Positions 34,061-42,809 of a stretch of 64,000 nucleotides of DNA are shown piece after piece. The notes beneath the pieces were generated by a model. It did no database searches, had not been told where the DNA came from, and saw only the letters and a list, made by a program, of their open reading frames with translations. Position 1 is the stretch's first letter. Every line of letters starts with the position of its first letter. The translations under genes were made by a program, and so were the position numbers. The DNA is from CAZCGA01 sp964498075 (GTDB lineage Bacteria; Desulfobacterota; Binatia; HRBIN30): assembly GCA_964498075.1 (NCBI GenBank), contig CAZCGA010000022.1, positions 3,935 to 67,934 on the forward strand, given 5' to 3'.

Positions 34061-35575
34061 GTGGAAGCCGAAGTGTCCGATCTGGTTGCGGCGCGCCGCC
34101 GCAAGCTGGAAGAGCTACGTCGTCGCGGCGTCAACCCGTTCCCGAACGACTTTCGGCCCGCCGACACGGCTGCGAGTGTGCAGCAACGCTTCAGCGCGCC
34201 GAGTCGCGAGCAGCTCGAGGGCTGCACGGAGACGGTGAGCCTCGCGGGGCGCATCGTCGGATTGCGCGACTTTGGACGGGCGTCGTTCCTGCACCTGCAA
34301 GATCGCAGCGGCAAGATCCAGGCGTACGTGAAGCGCGACGTCGTCGGTGAGGACGCGTTCGCTGCGTTCAAAGCAATGGATCTCGGTGATTTCGCCGGCA
34401 TCGTCGGGCGACCGTTTCGCACCCGCACCGACGAGCTCACCGTGGAAGTGAAGACGATCTGCATGCTCGCCAAGGCGCTGCGGCCGCTGCCGGAGAAGTG
34501 GCACGGGCTCACCGACATCGAGGCCCGCTATCGGCAACGTTACCTCGATCTGATCGTCAACCCCGAGTCGCGCGCCGTCTTCGTGCTGCGCTCCCGCGTC
34601 ATCGAGCGCATGCGCGCCTTCTTCACCGCCCGCGACTTCATCGAGGTCGAGACGCCGATGATGCAGCCGTTGCCCGGCGGCGCGGCGGCGCGGCCGTTCG
34701 TGACGCATCACAACGCCCTCGACATGGATTTCTATCTGCGCATCGCTCCGGAGCTGTACCTCAAACGCCTCCTGGTGGGCGGCTTCGAGCGGGTCTTCGA
34801 GATGAACCGCAACTTCCGCAACGAAGGCATCTCGGTGCGTCACAATCCCGAGTTCACCATGCTGGAGTTCTACTGGGCCTACGCGACGTATGAAGACCTC
34901 ATGCGGCTCACCGAAGAGCTGATCGTCACGTTGGCGGACGAGCTGCTCGGCAAGCGGACGCTGGAGTACGGCGACTGGACCATTGATCTCACCCCACCGT
35001 GGTCGCGGATGTCGATTCCGGAGTACGTCGCCACGCGCGCCGGGGTATCGCTGGACGCCGTGCTGGCGCTCGACCTGGACACGCTGAAGGCGGCGGCGGC
35101 GAAGCTCGACGTGCCCGTCGAGCGCGACTACGCCGCACACTACGGCCCGGCGGCGGCGGGCTACTTGCTGACCGACATCTTCGAAGCCAGCGCCGAGCTG
35201 GAGCTGATTCAGCCGACCTTCGTGTACCAGTATCCGGCGGCGGTGTCGCCGCTGGCGCGCCGCAACCCCGAGCGACCGTTGTTCGTCGATCGCTTCGAGG
35301 CCTTCATCAGCTGCCGCGAGATGTGCAACGCCTTCTCCGAGCTGAACGATCCCGACGATCAGCGGGCGCGCTTCGAGGAGCAGCTGCAGGCGCGCGCCGC
35401 CGGCGACGAGGAAGCGCACCCGATGGACGAAGACTTCGTGCGCGCCCTGGAGCACGGCATGCCGCCGGCGGCCGGCGAAGGGATCGGCATCGACCGCCTG
35501 GTGATGCTCTTCGCCAACGCCCCTTCGATCCGCGACGTCATCCTGTTCCCGCACATGCGGCCGGAGAAGAGATAG
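34061..35575 (+). CDS. lysS: Lysyl-tRNA synthetase (class II)
   Basis: A 504-residue enzyme starting at GTG 34061. The N-terminal OB-fold tRNA-binding domain has VSLAGRIVGLRDFGRASFLH. Class II motif 2 is FRNEGISVRHNPEFTMLEFY and motif 3 is GEGIGIDRLVMLFA. It loads Lys on tRNA-Lys in the cytoplasm. It is the first gene of the co-directional envelope series; the gap to the next gene holds a period-7 inverted repeat. Its presence ahead of lol genes is a gene order known from several proteobacterial genomes. Confidence 0.95.
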   Translation: MEAEVSDLVAARRRKLEELRRRGVNPFPNDFRPADTAASVQQRFSAPSREQLEGCTETVSLAGRIVGLRDFGRASFLHLQDRSGKIQAYVKRDVVGEDAFAAFKAMDLGDFAGIVGRPFRTRTDELTVEVKTICMLAKALRPLPEKWHGLTDIEARYRQRYLDLIVNPESRAVFVLRSRVIERMRAFFTARDFIEVETPMMQPLPGGAAARPFVTHHNALDMDFYLRIAPELYLKRLLVGGFERVFEMNRNFRNEGISVRHNPEFTMLEFYWAYATYEDLMRLTEELIVTLADELLGKRTLEYGDWTIDLTPPWSRMSIPEYVATRAGVSLDAVLALDLDTLKAAAAKLDVPVERDYAAHYGPAAAGYLLTDIFEASAELELIQPTFVYQYPAAVSPLARRNPERPLFVDRFEAFISCREMCNAFSELNDPDDQRARFEEQLQARAAGDEEAHPMDEDFVRALEHGMPPAAGEGIGIDRLVMLFANAPSIRDVILFPHMRPEKR

Positions 35576-35668
35576 CAGATGGCTGTTGGCAGATGGCTGA
35601 TCGAGCGGTTGGTCGCCGCTCGCCTGCCTCTCGTCGTGCCATCTCCCGTCAGCCACCAGCCGTAAGTC
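35576..35668. repeat. Period-7 intergenic inverted repeat, locus A
   Basis: Left arm (35576-35605) is made of TGGCTGT, TGGCAGA, TGGCTGA heptamers; the right arm (35637-35668) is the reverse complement type with TCAGCCA, CCAGCCG. The two arms can pair as a long imperfect hairpin with about 31 nt between. It fills the whole gap between lysS and the Lol permease. Confidence 0.7.
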
Positions 35669-35678
35669 ATACGCCGGA

Positions 35679-36935
35679 ATGCGCTACGAGCTATTCATCG
35701 GTCTGCGCTATCTGCGCGCCAAGCGGAAAGAAGCGTTCATCTCGCTGATCACCATCATCTCGATGCTCGGCGTGATGATCGGGGTGATGACTCTCAACAT
35801 CGTGCTCGCGGTGATGACCGGCTTCGAGGAAGACCTGCGGGACCGCATCCTCGGTTTCAACCCACAGGTCATCGTGCTCAGCTTCAACGGCACGATCAGT
35901 GACTACGACACGGTGGTGCAACGGATTGGCAAGGTACCCGGCGTGGTCGCGGCGGCGCCGTTCATCTACGGGCAAGTGATGCTCTCGGCGCAGCAGAACG
36001 TCACCGGCGCAGTCATACGAGGCGTATCTCCCGCCTCCGCCGACGTGCTCGATCTGCAGCACCACTTGAAGGAGGGCGACATCAACGAGCTGGGCAAGCT
36101 CCACGACGTGCCGCTCGACGACGGCCGCGGCGCCACCGTGGAGCTGCCGGGGCTCATCGTGGGCAAGGACGTCGCCCGTCAGCTCGGCTTGCTGATCGGC
36201 GATCCGGTCAACGTCATCTCGCCGATCGCCACGCCCACGGCGGTCGGCATGGTCCCGCGCGTCAAGCGCTTCGTCGTCGTCGGGCTGTTCGACTCCGGCA
36301 TGGCCGAGTACGACTCGTCGCTGGCGTATATGGACCTGGCCAGCGCGCAGAAGTTCTTCGAGCTCGGCGACGCGGTCACCGGCATCGAGGTGCGCGGCAC
36401 CGACCTGTACGAGGCCAAGGCGATCGGCCAGCGTATCGCTCAAGTCCTCGGGTTCCCGTTCCGGGTACGCGATTGGATGGAGATCAACCACAACCTGTTC
36501 TCGGCGCTGACGCTGGAGAAGACCGTCTACTTCATCGTGCTGCTGCTCATCGTGCTGGTGGCGGCGTTCAACATCGTAGCGACGCTCATCATGGTGGTGA
36601 TGGAGAAGCGCAAGGACGTCGCGATTCTGAAATCGATGGGCGCCACGCGCGCCGGTGTCGGGCGCATCTTCATCTTCAAGGGGATGATCGTCGGCATCGT
36701 CGGCACGCTCATCGGCAACATCGGCGGCTACGTCGCGTGCTGGATGCTGAAGCGCTACCAGTTCATCGAGTTGCCGAAGGACGTCTTTTACGTCAACACG
36801 GTGCCGGTGAAGATGTACCCGGAGTATTTTTTAGCGGTCACCGTGGCGTCGCTGTTGATCTGCCTGCTGGCGACCGTCTACCCGGCCCGGCAAGCCGCGC
36901 GGCTCGCGCCGGTGGATGTCATCCGCTATGAGTGA
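35679..36935 (+). CDS. Lipoprotein-releasing ABC transporter permease, LolC/LolE/LolF type
   Basis: A 418-residue protein with the LolCE topology: an N-terminal helix ending LITIISMLGVMIGVMTLNIV, a periplasmic domain of about 220 residues, and three more helices (VYFIVLLLIVLVAAFNIVAT, MIVGIVGTLIGNIGGYVACW and FLAVTVASLLICLLATVYPA). The VMEKRKDVAILKSMGATRAG coupling helix and C-terminal ARLAPVDVIRYE are characteristic. The complex frees lipoproteins from the inner membrane to LolA. Only one permease gene is present beside lolD; in genomes with a single copy the permease acts as a LolF homodimer, which may apply here unless a second one lies elsewhere. Confidence 0.9.
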   Translation: MRYELFIGLRYLRAKRKEAFISLITIISMLGVMIGVMTLNIVLAVMTGFEEDLRDRILGFNPQVIVLSFNGTISDYDTVVQRIGKVPGVVAAAPFIYGQVMLSAQQNVTGAVIRGVSPASADVLDLQHHLKEGDINELGKLHDVPLDDGRGATVELPGLIVGKDVARQLGLLIGDPVNVISPIATPTAVGMVPRVKRFVVVGLFDSGMAEYDSSLAYMDLASAQKFFELGDAVTGIEVRGTDLYEAKAIGQRIAQVLGFPFRVRDWMEINHNLFSALTLEKTVYFIVLLLIVLVAAFNIVATLIMVVMEKRKDVAILKSMGATRAGVGRIFIFKGMIVGIVGTLIGNIGGYVACWMLKRYQFIELPKDVFYVNTVPVKMYPEYFLAVTVASLLICLLATVYPARQAARLAPVDVIRYE

Positions 36936-36944
36936 CCCCCGTCC

Positions 36945-36975
36945 TATGCCATCAGCGATCCGCCATCAGACACGT
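36945..36975. repeat. Period-7 repeat, locus B (single arm)
   Basis: TATGCCA, TCAGCGA, TCCGCCA, TCAGACA heptamers occupy the 41-bp gap between the Lol permease and lolD. Only the TCAGCnn arm is present, without a partner arm. Confidence 0.6.
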
Positions 36976-36976
36976 C

Positions 36977-37648
36977 ATGAGTGAGCCGCTCATTCGTGCC
37001 GTCGGTCTGTCGAAGAGCTATGGCGACGGACGGCGCATCGAGGTTCTCACCGAGTTGGACCTCAACGTGGCGGCCGGCGAGGCCGTCGCCATCCTCGGCC
37101 AGTCGGGGGTCGGCAAGAGCACGCTGCTGCACGTGCTCGGCACGCTCGACCGGCCGACGGGTGGGAAGGTGCTGTTCGACGGCGTCGATCTGTTCGGGCT
37201 CAGTGAGCGTGAGCAGGCGACGTTCCGCAACCGCGAGCTGGGCTTCATCTTCCAATTCCATCACCTGCTGCCGGATTTCACCGCCTTGGAGAACGTCATG
37301 ATGCCGGCGCTGATTCGCGGCGTGAGCCTGCCCGAAGCCGAGCCGCGGGCGCGCGCCGTCTTGGAGCGCGTCGGGCTGGGCGAGCGCTTGACGCACAAGC
37401 CCGGCGAGCTGTCGGGCGGTGAGCAACAGCGGGTCGCCGTGGCGCGCGCGGTGGCGCTGTCGCCGCGCGTCATCCTCGCCGACGAGCCGACCGGCAACCT
37501 CGATCCGGCGACCGGCTCGGAGGTCCACGCCGTGCTCATGGACCTCAACCGCGATCACCACATCACGCTGGTCATCGTCACCCATAACGAAGAGCTCTCC
37601 GGCATGGTGCACCGCACGCTGCGGCTGCAGAATGGCACGTTGCACTGA
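36977..37648 (+). CDS. lolD: Lipoprotein-releasing system ATPase LolD
   Basis: A 223-residue ATPase from ATG 36977; the longer frame to 36932 includes intergenic repeat. Walker A is GQSGVGKSTLLHVLG, the ABC signature is LSGGEQQRVAVARAVA, Walker B is VILADEPTGNLD, followed by the His switch VIVTHNEELS. GFIFQFHHLLPDFTALENVM is the Q-loop region, and the LolD/MacB-type QFHHLLP is diagnostic for the subfamily. It energises lipoprotein release by the permease encoded just before it. Confidence 0.92.
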   Translation: MSEPLIRAVGLSKSYGDGRRIEVLTELDLNVAAGEAVAILGQSGVGKSTLLHVLGTLDRPTGGKVLFDGVDLFGLSEREQATFRNRELGFIFQFHHLLPDFTALENVMMPALIRGVSLPEAEPRARAVLERVGLGERLTHKPGELSGGEQQRVAVARAVALSPRVILADEPTGNLDPATGSEVHAVLMDLNRDHHITLVIVTHNEELSGMVHRTLRLQNGTLH

Positions 37649-37746
37649 GGGGCGGCCACGCGTTCCGTGCGCCGCGTTCGTCAGGGTTTACAGTGCCGGG
37701 GCCGTTTGATAGGCGTAGGCGCCAATCGATTCTGCGGGAGCGAGTG

Positions 37747-40086
37747 ATGCGGGCGCTGCCGGTGGTAATGGTGCTGGGGCTCCTGCTCCCGGTTGTGGCG
37801 ACGGCGCAAGACGACAGCGTGCCAGTGGAGCACCCGCGGCTCGATCGGGTCGTGATCACCGGCAATCAACGCGTCGAGGAAGAAGCCATTCGCGTCCAAC
37901 TGCGTTCACAGCCCGGCACCCGCCTCAACGAGGAAACCGTCGACAACGACATCCGGGGGCTCTACCGCATGGGTTTCTTCGATAACGTCGAAGCGAACCT
38001 CAGCGAAGACAACGGGCAATGGGTCCTGACCTATCAGCTCACCGAGCGGCCGCTGATCCGCGAGCTCAAGGTCGAGGGCAACACCAAGATCAGCCGCGAG
38101 GATCTGGAGCCCGTGCTGAAAGTGCGCCCCAACACCATCTTCGAGCCCGACAAGGTACACCGCGGCATCGAGGAGGCCAAAAAGCTGTACGAGAAAAAGG
38201 GCTACCTTGATGCCACGATCAATTACGCCACCACGCCGTCGGCTGGGATCAACGAAGTGCTGCTGACCTACAAGATCAACGAGGGCAAGCCGGTGCGCAT
38301 CGAGCACCTCATCTTCGAGGGGGCGCGCGCCTTTTCGGCGCGGCAGCTGAAGAAGGTGATGCAGACCAAAGAGGCCTGGCTGTTCTCGTTCCTCACCGGC
38401 GCTGGCAATCTGGACAACGAGGTGCTGAAGACCGATATCGAACGCCTCACGGCCTACTACTACGACCACGGCTACATCGATGTGCGCATCGACGAGCCGG
38501 TGGTCGAACGCACCGCGGCCGGCCTCAACGTCACCATCAAGATCGACGAGGGCGATGAATACAAGACGGGGACGGTCGATATCGGCGGCGACCTGCTGCC
38601 CGACATGCAGAAGGCACGCGACAAGCTGAGCCTCAAGACCGGCGAGGTGTTCCGCACCAGCAAGCTGCGCGACGACATCAACGCCTTGACCGAGATCTAC
38701 GGCGACCAAGGCTTCGCCTTCGTCAACGTGACGCCCGACACGACGGTGAACCGCGCCGACAAGACCGTCGACGTCACCTACAAGGTCAGCAAGGGCCCCG
38801 AGGTCTCGATCGACAAGATCGACATCACCGGCAACACCAAGACGCGCGACAAGGTCATCCGGCGCGAGCTGGCGCTGGGGGAGCAGCAACGCTTCTCCGG
38901 CTCCAAGCTCCGCCGCAGTCAGGAACGGCTGCGCCGGCTCGGCTTCTTCGAGGACGTGAACATCACGACCCGCAAGTCGGAAAGCGAGGACCGTCTGGAC
39001 TTGCTGGTGGACGTCAAGGAAGCGTCGACCGGGGCGTTCTCGGCGGGCGCCGGCATCTCCTCGGGAGAGAACTTCCTGTTCAACGTGCGGCTCTCCGAGA
39101 TCAACCTGTTCGGTCGCGGTCAGCGGCTGGTGTTGAACGCCGACTTCGGGCAGATTCGCCAAAACTTCAGCCTCGACTTCACCGAGCCCTACTTCCTCGA
39201 TACGCAGCTGACGGCCGGATTCAGCCTGTTCAACTGGCGCCTGATCTTCGACGAGTTCACCCGCGGCGGCACCGGCGCCAGCGTCCGCATGTTGTACCCG
39301 TTCACCGCCCTCGGCTGGAGCGCGCTGGGCGGATACTCGTTGGAGGACACGCGCATCGGCTTGGATTACCGCATCGAGAACGCCGATATCACCGACGTCA
39401 GCTCGACGGCACCCGGCGTCATCCGCGCCGCGGAGGGCAGCAGCTTGACGAGCAGCCTCACCCCGCGCTTGTTCCGCGACACCCGCAATCACCCCTTCGA
39501 CCCGACCGAGGGCTCGCTGACAGACCTGTCGTTCGAGTTCGCCGGCGTCGGCGGCGAGAGCCAGTACATCAAGGCCGAGGCGCGCGCGCGCTTTTACTAC
39601 CCGTTCTGGAAGAGCCCGACGTTCGGAACCTTCACGCTCTCCCTCGGCGGCAACGTGGGCTACGGCTTCGGCTACGGCGGCGAGCGCGAGCTGCCGCTGT
39701 TCGAACGGTACTTCCCGGGCGGCATCAACTCGGTGCGCGGGTACCGCATCCTGTCACTGGGTCCGCAAAACGTCGTGGTCGATCAGTTCGGCCGTCTGTT
39801 TAGCCGCGACCCCATCGGCGGCAGTCAGCAACTGATCTTCAACAACGAGATCATCATTCCGCTGGTCGAATCGCTCGGGGTCAAAGGCGTATTCTTCTTC
39901 GACGCCGGCAACGCGTTCTCGGCGGCGCAGGGCATCCAGCTGAGCGAAATGCGCATGTCGGTGGGCCCCGGGATCCGCTGGCTGTCGCCCATCGGACCGC
40001 TGCGCGTCGAGGTTGGTTTCCCACTCAACCCGCGCGTCGGCGACGACACGCAGACCGTGAACTTCTCGTTCGGCGGCCCGCCGTAA
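37747..40086 (+). CDS. bamA: Outer membrane protein assembly factor BamA
   Basis: A 779-residue protein from ATG 37747 (GGGAGCGAGTG before it) with signal peptide MRALPVVMVLGLLLPVVATAQ. Residues 30-415 contain five POTRA domains (LDRVVITGNQRVEEEAIRVQ is the first, VSIDKIDITGNTKTRDKVIR the fifth). The rest is the beta-barrel, with YFPGGINSVRGYRILSLGP, the VRGY lid-lock (VRGF/Y) motif on strand-loop 6, and ends ...VNFSFGGPP. The barrel end is unusual because the usual final aromatic residue is followed by Gly-Gly-Pro-Pro. It inserts beta-barrels into the outer membrane; Skp, its chaperone partner, is next downstream. Confidence 0.95.
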   Translation: MRALPVVMVLGLLLPVVATAQDDSVPVEHPRLDRVVITGNQRVEEEAIRVQLRSQPGTRLNEETVDNDIRGLYRMGFFDNVEANLSEDNGQWVLTYQLTERPLIRELKVEGNTKISREDLEPVLKVRPNTIFEPDKVHRGIEEAKKLYEKKGYLDATINYATTPSAGINEVLLTYKINEGKPVRIEHLIFEGARAFSARQLKKVMQTKEAWLFSFLTGAGNLDNEVLKTDIERLTAYYYDHGYIDVRIDEPVVERTAAGLNVTIKIDEGDEYKTGTVDIGGDLLPDMQKARDKLSLKTGEVFRTSKLRDDINALTEIYGDQGFAFVNVTPDTTVNRADKTVDVTYKVSKGPEVSIDKIDITGNTKTRDKVIRRELALGEQQRFSGSKLRRSQERLRRLGFFEDVNITTRKSESEDRLDLLVDVKEASTGAFSAGAGISSGENFLFNVRLSEINLFGRGQRLVLNADFGQIRQNFSLDFTEPYFLDTQLTAGFSLFNWRLIFDEFTRGGTGASVRMLYPFTALGWSALGGYSLEDTRIGLDYRIENADITDVSSTAPGVIRAAEGSSLTSSLTPRLFRDTRNHPFDPTEGSLTDLSFEFAGVGGESQYIKAEARARFYYPFWKSPTFGTFTLSLGGNVGYGFGYGGERELPLFERYFPGGINSVRGYRILSLGPQNVVVDQFGRLFSRDPIGGSQQLIFNNEIIIPLVESLGVKGVFFFDAGNAFSAAQGIQLSEMRMSVGPGIRWLSPIGPLRVEVGFPLNPRVGDDTQTVNFSFGGPP

Positions 40087-40100
40087 CGAAGCATGCTTGT

Positions 40101-40182
40101 GGCGTATGGCAGATGGCCGATGGCATATCGGCAGGAGACCGTTCCCTTGCCGCGATGCGCCATCAGCCGGAAGCCATCAGCA
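40101..40182. repeat. Period-7 intergenic inverted repeat, locus C
   Basis: Left arm (40101-40132) has TGGCAGA, TGGCCGA, TGGCATA; right arm (40148-40182) has TGCGCCA, TCAGCCG, GAAGCCA, TCAGCAA. The arms can pair with a 15-nt spacer. Located between bamA and skp. Confidence 0.7.
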
Positions 40183-40203
40183 ATAGAGTAGGAGGCGATT
40201 TCG

Positions 40204-40737
40204 ATGAAGGTTGTTTGGCATGTCATTGCTGGGGTATTCCTGGCGAGCGCGGCGCTGGCGCAGAGTACGCCGAAGATCGGCTACGTCGACCTGCAACGGG
40301 CGCTGAATGAGTCCGAAGCCGGCAAGAAGGCCAAGGACGAATTCAAGGTCCAGGTGGACAAGTTGCAGGGCCAGCTGAAAAAGCAGAAGGACGAGATCGA
40401 CACGCTCAAGGACCAGCTGGAGAAGAAGGCAGTCGTCATGAAAGAGGAGGAACGTGCCAACCTGGAAGACGAGTACCGCAAGAAGCTGCGCGACTTCGAG
40501 CGCAACTACAAAGACTCGCAGACCGATCTGCAGAAGAAAGACAACGAGCTGACCGGCGGTATCATCAAGGACCTGCAGGACATCATCCGCGACTACGGCG
40601 AGCGTGAGGGCTACACGTTGATCCTCGAGGCCACCAACAGCGCGGTGCTCTACGGCATCAAGACGGCGGATCTCACGGACGACATCATGAAGCAGTACAA
40701 CAGCACGCACTCGGGCGGGAAGAAGAAAGGGAAATGA
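40204..40737 (+). CDS. skp: Periplasmic chaperone Skp/OmpH
   Basis: A 177-residue secreted protein: signal peptide VVWHVIAGVFLASAALAQ, then STPKIGYVDLQRALNESEAG, the conserved Skp start, and a long charged coiled coil (KDEFKVQVDKLQGQLKKQKD, KAVVMKEEERANLEDEYRKK) that forms the trimer's arms. The conserved C-terminus returns to the body (IIRDYGEREGYTLILEATNS). It carries unfolded outer membrane proteins to BamA. Its stop overlaps the start of fabZ by 4 bp; in most Gram-negatives lpxD lies between the two. Confidence 0.92.
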   Translation: MKVVWHVIAGVFLASAALAQSTPKIGYVDLQRALNESEAGKKAKDEFKVQVDKLQGQLKKQKDEIDTLKDQLEKKAVVMKEEERANLEDEYRKKLRDFERNYKDSQTDLQKKDNELTGGIIKDLQDIIRDYGEREGYTLILEATNSAVLYGIKTADLTDDIMKQYNSTHSGGKKKGK

Positions 40738-41198
40738 GCGCGCGCCAGCCCCCGGTCTTCAGCTATCACGAGATCGCGGCGCTGCTGCCGCACCGCTACC
40801 CGTTCCAGTTCGTCGATCGCGTGCTCGAGTTCGACGACGGCCAGCGCATCCTGGCTTTGAAGAACGTGTCGATCAACGAGCCGTTCTTCCGCGGTCATTT
40901 CCCCGAGCAGCCGTTGATGCCGGGCGTGTTGATCTGCGAGGCGCTCGCACAGGCGGGGGCCTTGCTCGCGCACCGCTCGAGCGACGGCGTACAGTCGGGA
41001 CGCGTGGTGGTGCTGACCGGGTTGGACCGGGCCCGCTTCCGCCGCCCGGTGCTGCCCGGCGATCAGCTGCACCTGGACGTCGCGCTGATTAAACGCCATC
41101 GGCCGCTCTGGCGGATGCGCGGCGTGGCGCGGGTCGGCGGGCACGTGGTCGCGGAGGCGGAGCTGTCGCTCACCGAGACCGCGAGGGTCCAGCTGTGA
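40734..41198 (+). CDS. fabZ: 3-hydroxyacyl-ACP dehydratase FabZ
   Basis: A 154-residue hot-dog-fold enzyme: LLPHRYPFQFVDRVLEFDD, then NEPFFRGHFPEQPLMPGVLI with the catalytic His in GHFPEQP, then EALAQAGALLA with the catalytic Glu. It removes water from 3-hydroxyacyl-ACP in fatty acid elongation and competes with LpxA for 3-hydroxyacyl-ACP, which explains its place before lpxA. The stop overlaps the start of lpxA by 4 bp. Confidence 0.93.
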   Translation: MSARQPPVFSYHEIAALLPHRYPFQFVDRVLEFDDGQRILALKNVSINEPFFRGHFPEQPLMPGVLICEALAQAGALLAHRSSDGVQSGRVVVLTGLDRARFRRPVLPGDQLHLDVALIKRHRPLWRMRGVARVGGHVVAEAELSLTETARVQL

Positions 41199-41977
41199 GC
41201 GGTGCGCGCGTTCATCCCACCGCGATCGTCGCGCCCGGGGCCGAGCTAGCCGACGAGGTCGAGGTCGGCCCCTACGCCTTGATCGGCCCGCACGTGCGCA
41301 TCGGCCGCGGCACGCGCGTCGGCGGACACGCCGTCATCGAAGGCCGCACGACCATCGGCGCCGACAACCAGATCTTCCATCTGGCATCGGTCGGTGCGAT
41401 CTCGCAGGACCTCAAGTACCGCGGTGAAGACAGCGAGCTGATCATCGGCGATCACAACGTCATTCGGGAGTTCGTCACGCTGAACACCGGCACCGCGGGC
41501 GGCGGGATGATCACCCGCCTGGGCGATCACAACCTGGTGATGAACTACAGCCACATCGCCCACGATTGCCGCATCGGCAGCCACACTATCATTGCCAACG
41601 GCGTGCAGCTCGGCGGGCACGTGGTGATCGAGGACTACGCGTTCGCCGCCGCGCTCGTCGGCGTGCATCAGTTTGTAAAGGTCGGTGAATCGGCTATTCT
41701 TGGCGCCGGCGCGATGGTTTCCCAAGATGTGGCACCGTTCTGCAACGCCACCGGCGATCGAGCCCGACTGCATGGGCTCAACCTCGTCGGGCTCAAACGC
41801 CGCGGCTTCAGCCCGGAGCTGCTGCGCAACCTGAAGCGCGCCTATCGCATCATGTTCCAGTCCGGCCTGAAGGTCGCCGCGGCTGTGGCGCGCGTGCGGG
41901 AAGAGATCGCACCGTCGCGCGAGATCGAGCACTTCCTCACGTTCATCCAAGCATCCGAACGGGGGGTGTGTCGGTGA
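41195..41977 (+). CDS. lpxA: UDP-N-acetylglucosamine acyltransferase LpxA
   Basis: A 260-residue left-handed beta-helix enzyme; GTG 41195 overlaps the end of fabZ. Hexapeptide turns run from VHPTAIVAPGAELADEVEVG to about residue 190. MNYSHIAHDCRIGSHTIIAN contains the catalytic His of HIAHDC, and the C-terminal helices hold GLKRRGFSPELLRNLKRAYR. It adds the first 3-hydroxyacyl chain to UDP-GlcNAc, committing to lipid A. Chain length specificity cannot be read reliably from this. Confidence 0.95.
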   Translation: MSGARVHPTAIVAPGAELADEVEVGPYALIGPHVRIGRGTRVGGHAVIEGRTTIGADNQIFHLASVGAISQDLKYRGEDSELIIGDHNVIREFVTLNTGTAGGGMITRLGDHNLVMNYSHIAHDCRIGSHTIIANGVQLGGHVVIEDYAFAAALVGVHQFVKVGESAILGAGAMVSQDVAPFCNATGDRARLHGLNLVGLKRRGFSPELLRNLKRAYRIMFQSGLKVAAAVARVREEIAPSREIEHFLTFIQASERGVCR

Positions 41978-41999
41978 GGAGAACCTGCCTTTCACGCGC

Positions 42000-42809
42000 A
42001 TGCAACGTGTCGGACTCATCGCTGGCAACGGTCGCTTTCCACTGATCTTCGCGCGTACGGCACGCGCCGAAGGCGTCGAGGTCGTGGCGGTGGCGCATGC
42101 CGGGGAGACGCTGCCGGAGCTGCGTGACGAGGTCGACGCCATCACCTGGGTGAACGTGGGCGAGCTGGAGCGCATCATTCGTGCCTTCCAGCAAGCGGGC
42201 ATCACGCGCGCCGTGATGGCCGGCGGCATTCGCAAGCTGACGCTGCTGGAACACTTCGCTCCGGACGAACGCGGCATGCGCTTTCTGGCGCGCCTGGGCA
42301 GCCTCGGCGACGATACGCTGCTGCGCGGCCTCGCCGCCGAGCTGGAGAGCGAGGGCATCCACGTGGTCGAGTCGACACTGTTCCTCGCGACCCTGCTCGC
42401 GCCGCCTGGACCGCTCACCGCGAAGACGCCCGACGATGGCCAGTGGAGCGACATCCGACACGGCTTTGCCGTCGCCAAGGCGATCGGGCGTTGGGACATC
42501 GGACAGAGCGTCGTGGTCAAGTCCGGCATCGTCCTGGCCGTCGAAGCCATCGAAGGAACCGACGCGACGATTCAGCGCGGCGGGCGGCCGGGCGCGGTGG
42601 TCGTGAAGGTGAGCAAGCCGCAACAGGACTTGCGCTTCGACGTCCCCGCCGTGGGGCCGGAGACGGTCCGCATCTGCGCCGCCGCCGGCGTTGCAGTCTT
42701 GGCACTCGAAGCGGGCAAGACGCTCCTGCTCGATCGCGCCGAGTTGCTCAGCGAGGCGGAACGTTGCGGGCTGTGTCTCGTGGGCGTCGACGGAGATGCG
42801 CCACAATGA
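42000..42809 (+). CDS. lpxI: UDP-2,3-diacylglucosamine pyrophosphatase LpxI
   Basis: A 269-residue DUF1009-family protein: RVGLIAGNGRFPLIFARTAR, EVVAVAHAGETLPELRDEVD, and the C-terminal DIGQSVVVKSGIVLAVEAIE, GTDATIQRGG then VVVKVSKPQQDLRFDVPAVG. LpxI replaces LpxH in alphaproteobacteria, many deltaproteobacteria and others, making lipid X by attack on the alpha phosphate. No lpxH is seen here. It overlaps the next gene by 4 bp. Confidence 0.92.
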   Translation: MQRVGLIAGNGRFPLIFARTARAEGVEVVAVAHAGETLPELRDEVDAITWVNVGELERIIRAFQQAGITRAVMAGGIRKLTLLEHFAPDERGMRFLARLGSLGDDTLLRGLAAELESEGIHVVESTLFLATLLAPPGPLTAKTPDDGQWSDIRHGFAVAKAIGRWDIGQSVVVKSGIVLAVEAIEGTDATIQRGGRPGAVVVKVSKPQQDLRFDVPAVGPETVRICAAAGVAVLALEAGKTLLLDRAELLSEAERCGLCLVGVDGDAPQ

